64,000 nucleotides of DNA from Onishia taeanensis (GTDB taxonomy: Bacteria; Pseudomonadota; Gammaproteobacteria; Pseudomonadales; Halomonadaceae), in NCBI RefSeq assembly GCF_013349955.1, contig NZ_JABVXC010000009.1, forward strand, positions 62,001-126,000. The letters run 5' to 3'. How positions within the stretch are numbered: the first letter of the stretch is position 1; every line of letters begins with the position of its first letter. Made by a program: the position numbers and the translations under genes. Under the pieces are notes generated by a model. The model saw nothing but the letters and a program-made list of their open reading frames with translations, did no database searches and was not told the origin of the DNA. Below are positions 60,571 through 64,000 of this stretch, piece by piece.

Positions 60571-61805
60571 TACCGGCCCTCCCTCTGGATACCGCTGGAG
60601 CTATTGCTGGAACTTGAACTGCGATTGGACTGCTGGCCCTGGCTGCGCAGGCGCTCCAGCAGCTGAGGATCGACATCCTGGGCATTGGCATCCTGATTGT
60701 TCTGGCCGTTTTGCCCCGACTTGCTGTCCGAGCGCAGTTTATCCAACGGCAGGTACATCATTGGGCTCGATTCGGCATCGACCAGCACCTTGTCGGTACG
60801 GCCCAAGACCTCGCTCATGGTATCGAGGTAGAGACGCTCGCGCATCACACTCGGTGCCCCCTCGTACTGGGTCAGCAGCGAGTTGAAGCGGTTGGCCTTA
60901 CCCTGAGCCTCGGCTACGACCGATTCGCGATAGCCCTGGCCCTGTTCGATCAGGCGCTGCGCCTGACCCTGGGCGGCGGGAATGATTGCATTGGCATACG
61001 CCATCGCTTCGTTGATGGTGCGCTGGCGATCCTCGCGGGCCCGAATGACGTCATCGAAGGCATCCTGCACGGCATCCGGCGGCGCAGTCGATTCGATGTT
61101 GATGGTCTGCAAGAGCAGCCCCGTGCCGTAGCTGTCCAGGTAGGACTGCAGACGGCTGCTGACCGCACTGCCGAGGATCTCACGACCGGAGGTCAGGATA
61201 TCGATCATCTCGGTACCGCCGACCACATGACGCAGAGCGGAGTCCAGCGCATTCTCGAGGCTCACCTCGGGATTGCGGACATTGAGCACGAAATCACGCG
61301 GATTGGAGACCTGATACTGGGCCGAGATCTCGACGGAAACGATGTTCTCGTCCTCGGTCAGCATCGACTGTGTCTGGGTCAACGAACGGACACGCGTCAC
61401 GTTGACCATGCGCACGTCATCCACCAGCGGCGGATTCCAATGCAGACCCGGCGTGACGATCTCCTGGAACTTGCCGAAACGCAGTACCACGCCACGTTCG
61501 GACTGGTCGACCAAATAGAACCCCGAGGCTGCCCATACGGCCAACGCGATCACGATCAGCAGCCCGGGCAGAGCGAAGGTGTTGCGACGCCCGCCACCCG
61601 GCTTGCCGCCGCCACCGCTGCGCTTACCGCGACCGCCCAGCAGGCCGTTGATCTTGTCCTGGAATTTCTTCAGGGCTTCATCGAGGTCAGGAGGCCCCTG
61701 ATTGTTGCCTCCACCTCCATTGTTGCCGCCGCCATTACCACCGCGTCGGCCACCCCCACTCCAGGGGTCATGCTGCTTGCCGCCACCAGGCTCATTCCAA
61801 GCCAT
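60570..61805 (-). CDS. hflK: HflK, modulator of FtsH protease
   Basis: 411 aa from ATG 61805. A Gly/Asn-rich cytoplasmic N-terminus (about residues 7-75, with GGNGGGNNGGGG), one membrane helix near 78-96, then the SPFH domain (LVDQSERGVVLRFGKFQEIV) and coiled coil; C-terminal tail is Ser/Gln rich. It partners HflC. SD GGAGAA. Coupled to hflC by a TAATG overlap. Confidence 0.96.
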   Translation of the reverse strand: MAWNEPGGGKQHDPWSGGGRRGGNGGGNNGGGGNNQGPPDLDEALKKFQDKINGLLGGRGKRSGGGGKPGGGRRNTFALPGLLIVIALAVWAASGFYLVDQSERGVVLRFGKFQEIVTPGLHWNPPLVDDVRMVNVTRVRSLTQTQSMLTEDENIVSVEISAQYQVSNPRDFVLNVRNPEVSLENALDSALRHVVGGTEMIDILTSGREILGSAVSSRLQSYLDSYGTGLLLQTINIESTAPPDAVQDAFDDVIRAREDRQRTINEAMAYANAIIPAAQGQAQRLIEQGQGYRESVVAEAQGKANRFNSLLTQYEGAPSVMRERLYLDTMSEVLGRTDKVLVDAESSPMMYLPLDKLRSDSKSGQNGQNNQDANAQDVDPQLLERLRSQGQQSNRSSSSSNSSSGIQREGR

Positions 61806-61963
61806 ACGTATTCTCCACTCTGCGTTGACTGCGTCGAGGGCCGAGGTTTTCGCGCCTCGACCCGACATGCGATGGAATCGTCATGTCCTGTTCGGTGCCC
61901 CGGCCATCCCGCCGGCAGCGTCAGGCTGCCATCTTGCCCTCAATGACGGGTATCAGAAAACCC

Positions 61964-63280
61964 TCAAGGCTCCCAGACTGGCTTTTCCTGCTCTTCGGGG
62001 GGCAGGTAGGTCTCGGCTTTTTCGCCGAGGCGCGCCATCAGCTGCATGAATTCACGCCTGGGCAGACGGATATCGAGCAGCGAACGCCCCAGCTCATCGA
62101 AATGCTCCTCGCGAACGGCTCCCAGCTCATGCAGGCCGGCACGCAGCTTGCCCTGCTCGGGCGAGAGCGCCAGAGAGGTGTCCAGCACGTCCTCGGCGAG
62201 GCACTCGGAAAGCGCCTGCTGCAAAAGATCCAGCCCCAGTCCTTTCTGGGCCGATACCCAGACCGACATGGGGCGACCCTCGCCATCGCGCTCGATGCGT
62301 GGCGCGCTGTCGAACAGATCGATCTTGTTCATCACCCTCAGACACGGCACCTCATCGGCACCGATTTCCTCGAGCACTTCTTCGACCTGAGCCACGTTGA
62401 GCTCACGATCCGGGTCGGCGGCATCGATCACATGCACCAGCAGGCTGGCCTCGGCGGCCTCCTGCAAGGTGGCACGAAAGGCTTCGACCAGCTTGTGCGG
62501 CAGGTGGCGGATGAAACCAACGGTATCGGCGAGTACCACCGGCCCCACATCGTCGATCTCGAGCCGGCGCAGGGTCGGGTCGAGCGTCGCAAAGAGTTGG
62601 TCGGCGGCATAGACGCTGGACTCGGTCACACTATTGAACAGCGTGGACTTGCCGGCGTTGGTGTAGCCCACCAAGGAAACGCTGGGGATCTCCGCCCTGG
62701 CGCGCGCCCGGCGATTCTGCTCACGCTGGGAGCGCACCTTGTCGAGCCGTTTATGGATCGACTTGATACGTCCGCGCAGCAGGCGACGGTCGGTCTCGAG
62801 CTGGGTTTCACCCGGCCCGCGCAGGCCGATACCGCCCTTCTGGCGCTCGAGGTGGGTCCAACCACGCACCAGGCGCGTAGACATGTACTCGAGCTGGGCC
62901 AGTTCGACTTGCAGCTTGCCTTCATGGGTCCGCGCACGCTGAGCGAAGATATCGAGAATTAACCCGGTGCGATCGAGCACCCGGCATTTCAATGCCTGCT
63001 CGACATTACGCTGCTGGGAAGGGCTCAGAGCATGGTTGAAGATCACCAGTTCGGCATGGTGAATCTCGCGCAGCTCCTTGAGTTCCTCGAGCTTGCCACT
63101 ACCGATGAAGGTGCGGGAATCAGGCCGACTCCGGCTGCCCTGCATCAGGGTAGCCGGCTCGGCACCAGCGGAGCGCACAAGCTCGAGGAATTCACCCGGA
63201 TCTTCGCGCTCCCTCTCATCCTGGAAGTCTACGTGGACCAGGATCGCCGTCTCTCCGGCGTCGGGACGTTCAAAAAACAA
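61964..63280 (-). CDS. hflX: GTPase HflX
   Basis: 438 aa from TTG 63280 (reading MFFERPDAGETAILVHVDF, as in E. coli HflX), with GAGG upstream. N-terminal HflX domain (GSGKLEELKEL; LSPSQQRNVEQALKCRVLDRTG) then a coiled linker and G domain with P-loop VGYTNAGKST, DTVGFIRHLP and NKID. It binds the ribosome and can split stalled or heat-damaged 70S. It lies 14 bases after hfq. Confidence 0.96.
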   Translation of the reverse strand: MFFERPDAGETAILVHVDFQDEREREDPGEFLELVRSAGAEPATLMQGSRSRPDSRTFIGSGKLEELKELREIHHAELVIFNHALSPSQQRNVEQALKCRVLDRTGLILDIFAQRARTHEGKLQVELAQLEYMSTRLVRGWTHLERQKGGIGLRGPGETQLETDRRLLRGRIKSIHKRLDKVRSQREQNRRARARAEIPSVSLVGYTNAGKSTLFNSVTESSVYAADQLFATLDPTLRRLEIDDVGPVVLADTVGFIRHLPHKLVEAFRATLQEAAEASLLVHVIDAADPDRELNVAQVEEVLEEIGADEVPCLRVMNKIDLFDSAPRIERDGEGRPMSVWVSAQKGLGLDLLQQALSECLAEDVLDTSLALSPEQGKLRAGLHELGAVREEHFDELGRSLLDIRLPRREFMQLMARLGEKAETYLPPEEQEKPVWEP

Positions 63281-63294
63281 TCAATACCTCGTAA

Positions 63295-63540
63295 TCAGCT
63301 TTCCTCGGCCGCCGCAGGGTCTTGGGCGGGCAGGCGCACGTTACGCGACGGCACAACCGTCGAGATAGCATGCTTGTATACCATCTGGCTGACGGTATTG
63401 CGCAGCAGGATCACGAACTGATCGAAGGATTCGATCTGACCTTGCAGCTTGATACCGTTGACCAAGAAGATCGATACCGGAATGCGCTCCTTGCGCAGGA
63501 TGTTCAGGTAAGGGTCTTGGAGGGACTGCCCCTTGGACAT
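63295..63540 (-). CDS. hfq: RNA chaperone Hfq
   Basis: 81 aa from ATG 63540 (SD GGGAGAG). Sm1 region [20 protein letters not shown] and Sm2 [12 protein letters not shown] are intact; the C-terminal tail is short ([12 protein letters not shown]). It forms a hexameric ring that pairs small RNAs with mRNAs. Position between miaA and hflX is the classic gammaproteobacterial order. Confidence 0.98.
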   Translation of the reverse strand: MSKGQSLQDPYLNILRKERIPVSIFLVNGIKLQGQIESFDQFVILLRNTVSQMVYKHAISTVVPSRNVRLPAQDPAAAEES

Positions 63541-63664
63541 TTTGCTCTCCCTAATCTGTCTCTTTGATGTCGTTTTTATCGGCCTCGGCGCGGCATATAC
63601 CACTCCTCGGCTCGAATAGTGTGCGGCTCGAAAAGTGCGAACCAATCCAACCGTCTATCTTACG

Positions 63665-64000
63665 CTATGTGCTGCACTGGCGCACGAGATTCAGAACTTC
63701 TTCGAGCGGGTCTACACTCTGGCTATCGACCCAGTGCAGGTCGGGCCAGCGGCGCAGCCAAGTCAACTGACGCTTGGCCAACTGACGGGTGGCAATCACC
63801 CCTCGCTGGCGAAACGCTTCCCAGCCATAGCGACCGTCCAGATGCTCCCAGGCCTGCCGGTAGCCGACGCTCTTCATCGAAGGCAGCCCAGGATGCAGGT
63901 CGGCACGCTCACGCAGGGCGGCAACCTCGTCGAGGAAATCGCCCGCCAGCATGGCATCGAAGCGCTCGGCGATGCGCGCGTGAAGCAGGGCACGATCCGT
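63665..64000 (-). CDS. miaA: tRNA dimethylallyltransferase MiaA (3' part)
   Basis: C-terminal 111 residues, cut by the window end at 64000. Visible blocks are [37 protein letters not shown] and [17 protein letters not shown], typical of the MiaA C-terminus. The enzyme puts a dimethylallyl group on A37 of tRNAs reading UNN codons. Stop at 63665, 124 bases before the hfq start. The P-loop half lies outside the window. Confidence 0.95.
   Translation of the reverse strand, partial: TDRALLHARIAERFDAMLAGDFLDEVAALRERADLHPGLPSMKSVGYRQAWEHLDGRYGWEAFRQRGVIATRQLAKRQLTWLRRWPDLHWVDSQSVDPLEEVLNLVRQCST

Overview
The window is a 64 kb stretch of GC-rich chromosome from a gammaproteobacterium. The best fit is a moderately halophilic or marine member of the Halomonadaceae (Halomonas-like). 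This is inferred from the miaA-hfq-hflX-hflK-hflC-hisZ-purA order shared with pseudomonads and oceanospirilla, from YajQ, YqcC, YeaC, DUF2797 and DUF3549 proteins typical of this group, and from the strong proline and compatible-solute theme. No rRNA or CRISPR array was seen. There is one convincing tRNA (Gly, anticodon CCC).

Layout. 0.2-9 kb: housekeeping genes (yajQ, a GNAT enzyme divergent from a RimK-like ATP-grasp ligase, DUF2797/yeaC, glpG, a PPP-type phosphatase, nadK, a DMT exporter). 9.1-18.6 kb: one long leftward glycerol operon, glpS-glpT-glpP-glpQ-glpU-glpV-glpK-glpD, which imports glycerol through an ABC transporter, phosphorylates it and oxidises glycerol-3-phosphate. Its 0.5 kb leader carries GlpR-like half-sites. 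19.1-22.2 kb: a small charged protein, a lipoamide-dehydrogenase-like flavoprotein, a CBS-pair protein, an orphan leftward terminator that may mark a small RNA, and tRNA-Gly(CCC).

22.3-31.3 kb looks accessory. It holds an IS3-family element whose orfB is broken by a 4-bp duplication and a 1-base loss, then a leftward CPA2 antiporter / universal stress protein / P-type ATPase cluster, a tRNA-like relic with a CAU anticodon, a small outer-membrane barrel, and a decayed IS1380-like transposase fragment.

31.3-46.1 kb: a second PPP phosphatase; an AraC regulator beside putA (without the DNA-binding domain) and putP, forming a proline uptake and catabolism module; an orphan ybgE; two ompW genes flanking brnQ; a gamma-glutamylcyclotransferase-like gene with yqcC; and a cystine-type ABC transporter operon whose -10 box sits inside a palindrome. 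46.5-50.4 kb: DUF3549-rimB-rimK, a helical protein, and a SanA-like protein that overlaps it tail to tail.

50.5-56.7 kb: a leftward Fe-S assembly operon, Rrf2 regulator-sufB-sufC-sufD-sufS-sufT, with a good sigma70 promoter, an overlapping inverted repeat and an upstream Fur-like box. 56.8-64 kb: purA, hisZ, hflC, hflK, hflX, hfq and the 3' part of miaA, all leftward. Nothing in the window is plainly a new defence or biosynthetic system. The most notable signals are the candidate small RNA, the IS decay, the glycerol ABC operon and the regulatory palindromes.
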